NCBI GenBank assembly: GCA_028285625.1
Contig: JANQOX010000003.1
Coordinates: 91,737-155,736, forward strand
DNA from: Myxococcota bacterium
GTDB lineage: Bacteria; Myxococcota_A; UBA9160; UBA6930
Length of the DNA stretch: 64,000 nt
Direction of reading: 5' to 3'
The notes beneath the pieces were generated by a model. That model did no database searches and was not told the DNA's origin. It worked only from the letters and a program-made list of their open reading frames with translations. The stretch's first letter is position 1, and each line of letters starts with the position of its first letter. Shown here one piece after another: positions 1-8,083 of the stretch. Both the position numbers and the translations under genes were made by a program.

Positions 1-2
1 GC

Positions 3-2345
3 CTCGAAGAGCGGGTCCTTCGCGCGTGGATCGAACGCAACCGGCCCGAGGGCGAAGCGGATGCCTTCGACGTCCTCTGCATCCCCGGCACGCGCCGGCC
101 CGGCCGACGCAAGACGCTGGACCCGCGCCTCGAAGACGACCTGGCCACGGGAGACGACCTGCTGGTCGCACCGCTGCGCGTGATCTGGCGCGCCAAGGAG
201 CGCGACGGGCGCTACCGGGTGCAGCCGCTCGACGTGCTCAAGTGGGGCGACCCACGCGACCCCGACGCCATGCGCGAACGCTGGGTGCTCTGGCGCCGGC
301 GCGAGCGCCTGCGCATCGTGGCCGCCGAGCCCGCCACCGCCAGCGAGCTGCGCACGCGCTGGCGCGACTCGACCAGCAGCGACGCCGGCACGCTGCTGGG
401 TCTTCCGCAGTTCGTCTCGCGGCAGGCACACCTCGCGCTCGACCGTGCCGAGCGGCGCCTGCGAGGCAACCGCTACAAGGTGCCGCGCTTCGTCCACGAG
501 GACATCCTCACGCGCCCGGCCTTCCGTGGGCACATGGCCAAGCTCGCCCGCGAGCTCGGCGAGTCCGAGGCGCGCGTGTCGCGCCGGGCCGCCAAGTGCC
601 TGCGCGAGATCGCGGCCAGCCATCGCCCGGTGGTGATCGACCTCGTGGTGCAGCTGTGGAACTTCATGATCCGGCGCAGCTACGACGTGGTGTACGACGA
701 GCGCGAGATCGAGGGGCTGCGACGGCTCGCCGCGCAACACCCCGTGGTGTACCTGCCGTCCCACAAGTCGAACCTCGACCATCCGTCGCTCCAGTGGGTG
801 CTGCACGAGAACGGCTTCCCGCCCAACCACACCGCGGGCGGCATCAACATGAACTTCTTCCCCATGGGCCCGCTGATGCGGCGAAGCGGCGTCTTCTTCA
901 TCCGCCGCACCTTCAAGGACGACACCGTCTACAAGGCCGTCCTCCAGCACTACCTGGACTACCTGATCGAGAAGCGCTTCCCGCTCGAGTGGTACATCGA
1001 GGGCGGGCGCTCGCGCTCGGGCAAGCTCTTGCCGCCGCGCTTCGGCCTGCTGGCCTACGTGGTGGATGCCTACCGCCGCGGCAAGAGCGACGACGTGCAG
1101 CTCGTACCGGTCTCGATCGCCTACGACCAGATCTCGGACGTGGGCGACTACGCCGCTGAGCAGCGCGGCGGCGACAAGGAGCGCGAGAGCTTCGGCTGGT
1201 TCTTGCGCGTGCTGCGCCGGTTGCGCCAGCGCTACGGCTCGGTGCAGGTCTGCTTCGGCGAACCCGTCTCGCTCGCGAAGCAGCTCGGCCCGCCCGACCC
1301 CCAGGCCGAGCCCGACCCGGACACGACCAACCTGGCACTCCAGAAGATCGCCTTCGAGGTCTGCGTACGGATCAACCACGCCACGCCGGTGACGGCGATC
1401 TCGCTCGTATGCCTGGTGCTCCTGGGCCGGGGCGACCGCGCGATGTCGGTGGGCGAGATGGTGCAGTCGCTGCACAACCTGGTGACCTACGCGGTGCGAA
1501 GGCGGCTGCCCGGTAGCGAGGAACTCGACCTGACCGACCCGGACGGCGTGAAGCGCACCCTCGACCTGCTGACCTCGAGCGACCTGCTCACCCGCTACGA
1601 CGAAGGGCCGGAGCCGGTGTATGCCATCGGCCCGGACCAGCACCTCTCGGCCGCCTACTACCGCAACAGCGTGATCCACTACTTCGTGAACGGGGCGATC
1701 TCGGAGCTGGCGCTCCTGCACGCCCACGAGACGGACGAGCCCGACCGCAAGCACGCGTTCTACGAAGAGGCCTTCCGCCTGCGCGATCTGCTGAAGTTCG
1801 ACTTCTTCTTCGAGGAGAAGGACGCCTTTCGTGCCCAGATCGACCGCGAGCTCTCGCTGCACGCACCCGACTGGCAGGCGCGCGTGGCGCGCGGGCCCGA
1901 CGGCATCCTGTCGCTGTTTCCGCGCATCCGCCCGCTCTCGGCGCACCGCATCGTGCGCCCGTTCCTCGAGGCCTACCGCGTGGTGGCCGAGGTACTCGAG
2001 CGCCTGGAACCCGAAGCGCCCTTCGACAACGCACTCGTACTGAAGCAGTCGCTGGCCATGGGTCACCAGTACCTCTTGCAGCGGCACATCCAGCGCGCCG
2101 AGTCGGTATCGCAGGCCCTGTTCTCGACCGCGCTCAAGCTGGCGGCCAACCGCGACCTGCTGGGCCCGGGCGGCGACGAGCTGCGCCAACAGCGCCAGGC
2201 CTTCGCCGAAGAGATCCGCGACGCCATCCGCCACACCGACGCGGTGGAAGCGATGGTGCGCGCACGCCACGCGGGCCTGCTCGACATGCGCGGGTCGAGC
2301 GACGAGCCCAGCGGCGAGACCCCGCAGGCGGCGGCCGGGTTCTAG
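3..2345 (+). CDS. plsB: Glycerol-3-phosphate 1-O-acyltransferase PlsB, 5' end outside window
   Basis: This enzyme acylates sn-glycerol-3-phosphate at position 1, the first step of membrane phospholipid synthesis, at the inner membrane. The reading frame is open from base 3, upstream of the first internal start codon, so the gene begins before the window; 780 codons are visible and PlsB is usually about 800-830 residues. The acyltransferase blocks are in the expected order: the HX4D catalytic motif HKSNLD (codons from 762), GGINMNFFPMGP, the glycerol-phosphate-binding YIEGGRSRSGKLLPPRFG and VPVSIAYDQ. The acidic, poorly conserved C-terminus after about base 2200 is normal. It is convergent with the next gene, 46 bases away, and no strong terminator is visible. 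The family assignment is firm. Confidence 0.95.
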   Translation, partial: LEERVLRAWIERNRPEGEADAFDVLCIPGTRRPGRRKTLDPRLEDDLATGDDLLVAPLRVIWRAKERDGRYRVQPLDVLKWGDPRDPDAMRERWVLWRRRERLRIVAAEPATASELRTRWRDSTSSDAGTLLGLPQFVSRQAHLALDRAERRLRGNRYKVPRFVHEDILTRPAFRGHMAKLARELGESEARVSRRAAKCLREIAASHRPVVIDLVVQLWNFMIRRSYDVVYDEREIEGLRRLAAQHPVVYLPSHKSNLDHPSLQWVLHENGFPPNHTAGGINMNFFPMGPLMRRSGVFFIRRTFKDDTVYKAVLQHYLDYLIEKRFPLEWYIEGGRSRSGKLLPPRFGLLAYVVDAYRRGKSDDVQLVPVSIAYDQISDVGDYAAEQRGGDKERESFGWFLRVLRRLRQRYGSVQVCFGEPVSLAKQLGPPDPQAEPDPDTTNLALQKIAFEVCVRINHATPVTAISLVCLVLLGRGDRAMSVGEMVQSLHNLVTYAVRRRLPGSEELDLTDPDGVKRTLDLLTSSDLLTRYDEGPEPVYAIGPDQHLSAAYYRNSVIHYFVNGAISELALLHAHETDEPDRKHAFYEEAFRLRDLLKFDFFFEEKDAFRAQIDRELSLHAPDWQARVARGPDGILSLFPRIRPLSAHRIVRPFLEAYRVVAEVLERLEPEAPFDNALVLKQSLAMGHQYLLQRHIQRAESVSQALFSTALKLAANRDLLGPGGDELRQQRQAFAEEIRDAIRHTDAVEAMVRARHAGLLDMRGSSDEPSGETPQAAAGF

Positions 2346-2391
2346 CCCGCGCCATCCCGCGACCAGCACGGCTGCCGGGTCCTCGCCGGGG

Positions 2392-3723
2392 CTACCCCGC
2401 CACCAGCGCGGCCAGCGCGTTCCAGGTGTCGATCAGCGTGTAGACCGAGACCACGGCCAGGATCGGCACCACCACGAAGCGCAGCAGGGCGCGCCAGGCG
2501 AACAACAGCGCGCCGAAGCGCGATCCCTCGCTGGCCTCCCCCGTCGGGTCGGGCATGAAGAAACCGACGAAGATCGCGAGAGCGAGGCCGCCGAGGATCA
2601 GCAGCAGCTGGCCTCCGACCTGATCCACCAGGCCGAGGACGTCGAGCGAGAGCGCCGAGGGAACGCCGAGCAGCGCAATCGCCCCGCCACAGACCAGCGC
2701 GGCCGTGCGCCGCTCCATGCCGGTCTGGTCGATCAGGGTGGAGACCACCACCTCGAGCAGCGACACCGCCGAGGTGAGGGCCCCCACGACGAGCGCGGCG
2801 AAGAAGGCGACCCCGATCACCGTGCCCGCGGTGCCCATGCTTGCGAAGGCCTTGGGCAGGGTGATGAAGAGCGCACCGAGCGTGCTCCCGCCGACCTCGT
2901 CCTGGAGGCCGAGGGCGAAGATCAGGGGGAACACCACGAGGCCCGCGATGAAGGCCACCGCGAAGTCCGACAGCGCGATGGTCACCGACTCGGCCGGCAG
3001 GTCCTGGTCGCGCGAGAGGTAGCTTGCATAGGTGAGGATCGCCCCCATTCCCAGACTCAGGCTGAAGAACGCCTGCCCCGCCGCGTCCTTGAGCACGTCC
3101 ATGTCGGCGAGGGCACCGAAGTCCGTCTGGAAGTAGAACGCGTAGCCGGCGGATGCGCCCTCCAGCGTGGCCGCGTAGAGGGCGAGCCCCACGACCAGCA
3201 CCCCCAGGGCGGGCATCAGCCAGAGCGCCGCACGCTCGATCCCGCCGCGCACACCGCCGGACACCACCAGGGTCGTGACGGCGAGAAACCCGAGATGCCA
3301 GGCGACGGCCGCGCCACCGGTGGCGATCGCCCCGAACTTGTCGCCGGCATCGGCGGGGAACCCCTGGGTGAGCGCTTCGATGCCGTAGCGCACGGTCCAG
3401 CCGGCGATCACGCCGTAATAGGAGAGGATCGCGACCCCGGCGAGCACGAAGACGATGCCCAGGGCACCCCAGGGCCGTCCGCCGTAGTGGATCAGGGCCT
3501 GCACGGGGCTGCGCGCAGCCCCCCGGCCCAGGGTGAGCTCGGCGAGCATCACCGGCAGGCCCACCAGGGCGGTCATGAGCACATAGAGCATCACGAACGC
3601 CGCGCCGCCGTTCTCGGCCGTCATGTACGAGAAGCGCCACATGTTGCCGAGGCCCACCGCCGACCCCACGGCCGCCAGCGTGAACCCGAGTCGGCTCGAC
3701 CAACTCTCGCGTCCGCTCGCCAT
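2392..3723 (-). CDS. Sodium:neurotransmitter symporter (NSS) family transporter
   Basis: A predicted inner-membrane Na+-dependent symporter for amino acids or related amines, with the LeuT fold. The 443-residue protein starts with the NSS signature in TM1 (GFTLAAVGSAVGLGNMWRF, the unwound substrate and Na+ site) followed by PVMLAELTLGRG at TM2, and has about 11-12 hydrophobic segments. I chose ATG 3723 (MASGRESWSSRLGF) because homologues start a few residues before TM1. ATG 3735 and codons further upstream fall inside a tandem repeat and would add low-complexity residues. The substrate cannot be read from sequence. The leader carries the three-copy hairpin repeat listed separately, so the mRNA 5' end may be structured. 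Confidence 0.9.
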   Translation of the reverse strand: MASGRESWSSRLGFTLAAVGSAVGLGNMWRFSYMTAENGGAAFVMLYVLMTALVGLPVMLAELTLGRGAARSPVQALIHYGGRPWGALGIVFVLAGVAILSYYGVIAGWTVRYGIEALTQGFPADAGDKFGAIATGGAAVAWHLGFLAVTTLVVSGGVRGGIERAALWLMPALGVLVVGLALYAATLEGASAGYAFYFQTDFGALADMDVLKDAAGQAFFSLSLGMGAILTYASYLSRDQDLPAESVTIALSDFAVAFIAGLVVFPLIFALGLQDEVGGSTLGALFITLPKAFASMGTAGTVIGVAFFAALVVGALTSAVSLLEVVVSTLIDQTGMERRTAALVCGGAIALLGVPSALSLDVLGLVDQVGGQLLLILGGLALAIFVGFFMPDPTGEASEGSRFGALLFAWRALLRFVVVPILAVVSVYTLIDTWNALAALVAG

Positions 3724-3732
3724 CGATCCCCC

Positions 3733-3801
3733 CATGCCGACCCCGAACGGTCCCGCATGCCGACCCCGGAGGGTCCCCCATGCCGACCCCGAAGGGTCGG
3801 G
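3733..3801 (-). repeat. Three tandem 23-bp repeats forming hairpins in the symporter leader
   Basis: Units begin at 3733, 3756 and 3779 (period 23) and read catgccgaccccg on the + strand. On the minus (symporter) strand each unit can fold; the outermost (3783-3800) is a perfect 7-bp stem CCGACCC/GGGTCGG closed by a UUCG tetraloop, and the other two are degraded versions with GTTCG- or TCCG-type loops. The period is not a multiple of three, so the repeat is unlikely to be coding. Whether it is transcribed is unknown. Confidence 0.85.
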
Positions 3802-3901
3802 CCGCAGCATACATCGGCGGACCGGCGCACGACCCGGATCCGATCGACGGCAGGGCCCGCGGGCTGGGCCCGTGTGCCTGGGCAGGCCAGCCTACGGCCG
3901 G

Positions 3902-4048
3902 CTAGCGCTCTCCGGGCAGGCGGACCCGCGGCTCGGTGGCCACCGGTTCCGGGAGGCGGACGCTGTCGTCATCGTGGTAGGCGACCCACAGCCAGGCGGC
4001 ACCCACCAACGCCACCACGCCCCCGATCACGATCAGCTTCTCGCGCAT
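3902..4048 (-). CDS. Small single-span membrane protein, unknown function
   Basis: A 48-residue protein, MREKLIVIGGVVALVGAAWLW followed by a short acidic/Pro-rich tail ending VRLPGER. One transmembrane helix covers roughly residues 4-24; with positive residues before it and acidic residues after it, an N-in orientation is likely. ATG 4048 has GGAG about seven bases upstream. An in-frame ATG at 4084 would add 12 residues and has no better site. It lies alone between the symporter and the divergently read aminopeptidase. It is too short to recognise and could be a chance frame, but the clean hydrophobic helix, charge pattern and ribosome binding site favour a real gene. Confidence 0.45.
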   Translation of the reverse strand: MREKLIVIGGVVALVGAAWLWVAYHDDDSVRLPEPVATEPRVRLPGER

Positions 4049-4110
4049 CCACGGCTCCGATCCCGCACGAGGGCGGCCGGCCATTGAAGCACAGGCGCTC
4101 AGATGGGAGG

Positions 4111-4147
4111 AGCGGGTTTTCGGCGACGTTGCCGCGAAGCGGGTTTT
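4111..4147. repeat. Direct repeat AGCGGGTTTT upstream of the M1 peptidase
   Basis: Two identical 10-base copies at 4111-4120 and 4138-4147, 27 bases apart, lie in the 232-base divergent gap between the small membrane protein and the aminopeptidase. Such spacing could suit a regulator binding direct repeats, or be the remnant of a tandem duplication like those elsewhere in this window. No function can be assigned. Confidence 0.3.
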
Positions 4148-4280
4148 GCGACCGGCGGGCAAGGGTCGTCCGGTGAGCGGTCGCGGGTTTCCTTGCGGCC
4201 ACCCCGGCCGCAGCGGGCGAGACTCCGCCGGACCGCGCGGCCGCTACCCTAGCCGGCCATCGCGGCAGGAGGGGGTGCAG

Positions 4281-6932
4281 GTGGCAGCGCGAAACAAGCC
4301 GAAGCAGACGAAGACGAAGAAGCGGGCGCGCAAAGCCAGCAGCCGAAGCGCCGCGGCTGGGTCGGCGCCGATCCGGCTCCGGCCCTGGCGGCTGCCCGAC
4401 GGCGTACGCCCCACCGACGTCGACGTCGAGGTCGAGGTCGACCCCGCCCGCGACGACCGATTCGAGGGCGAGGTCCGGCACACCCTGCAGCTCGCGCGAC
4501 GGCGCTCGCGCATCTCGCTTCACGCCGCCGACCTGCGGCTCTCGCGTGCGCGCGTGATCGTGGGCGACCGGACCCTGCGCGGCCGCATCGTGCCCCGCCC
4601 CGAACGCGAGGCCATCGACGTCGAACTGCCCGAGTCGGTCCCGGCCGGCGAAGTGACGCTGGAGATCGCGTTCCGGGGCCGGCTCCGCGGCGACCTCCGC
4701 GGCCTGTACGCGGCCAAGGACGGGAACCGACCGTACGCGTTCACCCAGCTCGAGGCCGCCGACGCGCGCCGCTTCTTCCCATGCTTCGACGAACCGTCGA
4801 TGAAGGCACGCTTCCAGATCTCGGTCACCACCGCGCGCAAGCACACCGTGCTCTCGAACCAACCCGTCGCCAAGGTCGAGCCCATCTCGGGCCGCCGCAA
4901 GATCGTGCACTTCGAGCGCACGCCCCCGCTGTCCACCTACCTGCTGGCGCTGGCCGTGGGCGAACTCGAGGCGTCGAAGCCGACCCGCTGCGGTCCCACC
5001 GAGATCCGCGTCTGGCACGCGCCGGGCAAGGGGGCCCTCACGGCGTTCGCGCTGGAGACCGCGCGCGAGACCCTGGCGCGCCTCGAACAGTACTTCGACC
5101 TGCCGTACCCCTACGCCAAGCTCGACCTGGTGGCGGCGCCCGATTTCGAGGCGGGTGCCATGGAGAATGCCGGTGCGGTGTTCTTTCGCGAGACGCTGCT
5201 GCTTCTCGACCCCGAGACCGCCACCCTCGCCGAGAAGAAGCGCGTGGCCGAGGTGGTCTGCCACGAGCTCGCGCACATGTGGTACGGCGATCTCGTCACC
5301 ATGGCCTGGTGGGACGACCTGTGGCTGAACGAGGCCTTCGCCACCTGGATGGCCTTTCACGTGGTCGACGCGTGGAAGCCCGAATGGAACATGTGGAACG
5401 ACTTCCAGCACTATCGCTCGGCGGCGCTGGGGCTCGACGCCCTCGACAACACGCATCCCATCTACACCACCGTGCGCACGCCCCAGGAGGCCACGGAGAA
5501 CTTCGACCTGATCACGTACGAGAAGGGCGCGTCGGTCGTGCGCATGATCGAGCGCTACCTCGGCGCCGGCAGCTTCCGAGAGGGCGTGCGCCGCTACATC
5601 CGCGCGCACCGCGAGTCGAACGCGGTGGCCAGCGACCTGTGGCGCGCACTCGAAGAGGCGTCGGGACAGGACGTCGAGGGCATCGTGCGGCCGTGGATCG
5701 AGCAGTCGGGCTTCCCGTTGGTGCGGCTGCGGCGCGGCACGCGCAAGGGCGAACCCGTGCTGCGCTACCGCCAGGAGCGGTTCGGGCTGCGGCCCGACCG
5801 CGACGCCGGGCCCGAGCGCTGGCCGATCCCGTTCGTGGCGCGCACGTCGCGCGGTGGCCAGCGCACGGCCACCACCAAGGCGCTGCTGCGTGCCGCGCGG
5901 GGCGAGATCGCCCTCGGCAGCCGCGAGCCTCGCTTCGTCTACGGCAACGCGGACGAGGGCGGCTTCTTCCGGCCGCTCCACGACGAGGCCGAGCTGCGCA
6001 ACCTCGCCAACGGGCTGGCGTCGCTCGGCGCCGTCGAGCGCATGGGGCTCGTGGGTCACCAGTGGGCGGCGACCCGTGCCGGCAAGGCGAAGCTCGGGAG
6101 CTTTCTCGACCTGGCCCTGGCCTTCGGCGACGAGACCGATCCCGACGTGCTGCTCACCCTGCGCGCTCCCTTGGCCGCCGCCGCCGAACTCGCGGCGCGC
6201 CGGCTCGGCGACGAAGAGGCCGCAGTGGTCCGCGAGCGGGTGGGCGAAGTCTTCGGACCGGCCTTCCACGAGATGGGCTTCGACGCCGGGCGCCACGAGT
6301 CGGACGACCAGCGCATGCGGCGCTCGGCTCTGCTCGCGCTGGCCGGGGGCGTGGCCGAACTCCCCGAAGTCGTCGCCGAGGCGCGCGAGCGCGCGGCGGC
6401 CTACCTGCGCGACCGCAGGGCGCTGGAGCCGAACCTCGCAGACACGGCCGTCTCGCTGGCCGCGAGCGCCGGAGACGCCAAGCTCTTCGATGCCTTCCTC
6501 GCCGCCTCCGAAGGCTCGGCGACGCCCCAGGAGCGACGCCGCTTCCTGATGTCGCTGGCCGACTTCCGCGAACCCGAGCTGGCCGCCCGCACCCAGGCGC
6601 TGCTGCTCGACGAGCGGGTGGGCACCCAGGACGTGGCGCTGCTGCTGACGCGCCTGCTGGCCAACCGGGATGCACGGGTCTCGACCTGGTCGCTCATGAA
6701 GCGGCGCTGGCCCGCGCTGCGCCGGCGCATGCCGCCCATGCTGGTGACACGTCCGATCGAGGCGCTGCCCGGGCTCGGCACCCGGGCCTACCGACGCGAG
6801 GTGGCCGCGTTCTTCCGAGCCCACCCGGTGGCCACGGGCGCCCGGGCGGTCAAGCAGTCGCTCGAACGCTTCGACCTGAACCTGGCCTTCGACGAGCGCG
6901 CCGCCCCCGATCTACGCCGCTGGCTGGGCTAG
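4281..6932 (+). CDS. M1 family zinc aminopeptidase (PepN-like)
   Basis: A cytoplasmic (no signal peptide) metallo-aminopeptidase that removes N-terminal residues from peptides. The 883-residue product has a Lys/Arg-rich N-terminal tail (about 30 residues), the beta-saddle domain, the exopeptidase motif GAMEN (around base 5158), the zinc site HELAHMWYGDLV with the downstream NEAF glutamate (5270-5340), and a helical C-terminal ERAP1-like domain. GTG 4281 was chosen because AGGAGG ends eight bases before it; GTG 4275 is a close alternative. TACCCT at about 4245 could be its -10 element. Length and motif order fit the ERAP1_C branch of M1 peptidases, and no key residue is missing. Confidence 0.93.
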   Translation: MAARNKPKQTKTKKRARKASSRSAAAGSAPIRLRPWRLPDGVRPTDVDVEVEVDPARDDRFEGEVRHTLQLARRRSRISLHAADLRLSRARVIVGDRTLRGRIVPRPEREAIDVELPESVPAGEVTLEIAFRGRLRGDLRGLYAAKDGNRPYAFTQLEAADARRFFPCFDEPSMKARFQISVTTARKHTVLSNQPVAKVEPISGRRKIVHFERTPPLSTYLLALAVGELEASKPTRCGPTEIRVWHAPGKGALTAFALETARETLARLEQYFDLPYPYAKLDLVAAPDFEAGAMENAGAVFFRETLLLLDPETATLAEKKRVAEVVCHELAHMWYGDLVTMAWWDDLWLNEAFATWMAFHVVDAWKPEWNMWNDFQHYRSAALGLDALDNTHPIYTTVRTPQEATENFDLITYEKGASVVRMIERYLGAGSFREGVRRYIRAHRESNAVASDLWRALEEASGQDVEGIVRPWIEQSGFPLVRLRRGTRKGEPVLRYRQERFGLRPDRDAGPERWPIPFVARTSRGGQRTATTKALLRAARGEIALGSREPRFVYGNADEGGFFRPLHDEAELRNLANGLASLGAVERMGLVGHQWAATRAGKAKLGSFLDLALAFGDETDPDVLLTLRAPLAAAAELAARRLGDEEAAVVRERVGEVFGPAFHEMGFDAGRHESDDQRMRRSALLALAGGVAELPEVVAEARERAAAYLRDRRALEPNLADTAVSLAASAGDAKLFDAFLAASEGSATPQERRRFLMSLADFREPELAARTQALLLDERVGTQDVALLLTRLLANRDARVSTWSLMKRRWPALRRRMPPMLVTRPIEALPGLGTRAYRREVAAFFRAHPVATGARAVKQSLERFDLNLAFDERAAPDLRRWLG

Positions 6933-6966
6933 GCGCAGGGGTTGGCAGCAGTCCCGCGACCCAGCC

Positions 6967-6995
6967 TTGAATGAGGCCGACTTTCGCTTTAATTT
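6967..6995 (+). promoter_or_regulatory. Sigma70-type promoter giving a probably leaderless mRNA
   Basis: TTGAAT (6967-6972), a 17-base spacer, then TAATTT (6990-6995), then six bases to the ATG at 7002. The spacing puts the transcription start at or next to the start codon, and no Shine-Dalgarno sequence is present. This is the best-matching promoter in the window and lies in its most AT-rich short stretch. Confidence 0.55.
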
Positions 6996-7001
6996 CGCCC
7001 C

Positions 7002-8069
7002 ATGCGATTTCGCGGGGCCCCCCAGAACCCGCCGAACCGCTTCGAGCGGCTGCGCTACGAGCCGGACCCCGAAGCGGCGGAGGCCGACGGACTCGACGAG
7101 GAGGCGCGTCCCCTCGCCCCGAGCGTGGAGCTGCTTCGCGATCCATCGCGCACCATCGTCGCCACCAACAGCAGCCCCGACATCGGCTTCGACGCCAGCC
7201 TCAATCCCTACCGCGGCTGTGAGCATGCGTGTTTCTACTGCTACGCGAGGCCCACGCACGAGTATCTGGGGCTGTCGGCGGGGCTCGACTTCGAGACGAA
7301 GATCCTGGTGAAGGAGCGGGCACCGGAACTGCTGCGGCAGAAGCTGCGCGCGCGCTCCTGGCGGCCGCAGGTGATCGCGTTCTCGGGCGTGACCGACTGC
7401 TACCAGCCAGCGGAACACAAGCTTCGCATCACGCGCCGCTGCCTCGAGGTGCTGGCCGAGTTCCGGAACCCCGCATCGGTGATCACGAAGAGCCGCCTGG
7501 TCTCGCGCGACGCCGACGTGCTCGCAGAACTCGCCGGCCACGACGCAGCGTCGGTCTTGATGAGCATCACCACACTCGACCGCGAGCTGCAGCGGCGGAT
7601 GGAGCCGGGCGCATCGGTCCCCGGCAAGCGGCTCGCGACGATCCGGGCGCTGCGAGACGCCGGGGTGCCCGTGGGTGTGATGGTGGCGCCCGTGATTCCG
7701 GGCCTCAACGACCACGAGATTCCGGCCATCCTCGAAGCGGCCAAGGAGGCGGGAGCAGGCCACGCCAGCATGGTGCTGCTGAGGCTCCCACATGGGGTGG
7801 GCCCGATCTTCGAGTCCTGGCTCGAGGCCCACTTTCCCGAGCGGCGCTCCAAGATCCTGAACCGCGTTCGCGCCACGAGAGGAGGCCGGCTCTATGACCC
7901 GCGCTTTCGCGTGCGGCAGCGCGGGACGGGCTTCTTCGCAGACCAGGTGCAGTCGCTCTTCGATCTCGCGCGACGGCGCGCCGGGCTCGCGGCGGAGGGG
8001 CCCACGCTCTCGACCAAGGCGTTTCGGCGGCCGGGTACGTCGGACGATCAGCTCGCCCTGTTTCGCTGA
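7002..8069 (+). CDS. PA0069-family radical SAM protein (SplB-like)
   Basis: A 355-residue radical S-adenosylmethionine enzyme of unknown substrate. The [4Fe-4S] motif CEHACFYC (CX3CX2C) sits in NPYRGCEHACFYCYARPTH near residue 75. It is followed by SGVTDCYQPAE and ITKSRLVSRD, both typical of the subfamily that resembles spore photoproduct lyase, and it ends with SDDQLALFR. Length and motif order match the PA0069 subgroup. No Shine-Dalgarno precedes ATG 7002, but a promoter abuts it. The ABC-class ATPase gene follows 14 bases downstream. The family is secure, while the reaction is unknown. Confidence 0.92.
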   Translation: MRFRGAPQNPPNRFERLRYEPDPEAAEADGLDEEARPLAPSVELLRDPSRTIVATNSSPDIGFDASLNPYRGCEHACFYCYARPTHEYLGLSAGLDFETKILVKERAPELLRQKLRARSWRPQVIAFSGVTDCYQPAEHKLRITRRCLEVLAEFRNPASVITKSRLVSRDADVLAELAGHDAASVLMSITTLDRELQRRMEPGASVPGKRLATIRALRDAGVPVGVMVAPVIPGLNDHEIPAILEAAKEAGAGHASMVLLRLPHGVGPIFESWLEAHFPERRSKILNRVRATRGGRLYDPRFRVRQRGTGFFADQVQSLFDLARRRAGLAAEGPTLSTKAFRRPGTSDDQLALFR

Positions 8070-8083
8070 CCTACCCTCTCACC

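Noticed and set aside
2342..3814. A 490-codon minus-strand frame overlapping the symporter in another frame
   Set aside because: The other frame has the NSS signature and membrane helices, while this one is Arg/Gly-rich with neither.
3969..6824. A 951-codon open frame on the minus strand opposite the aminopeptidase
   Set aside because: It is an antisense shadow of a gene with complete M1 motifs. Its product is His/Arg/Ala-rich with no fold or start signal.
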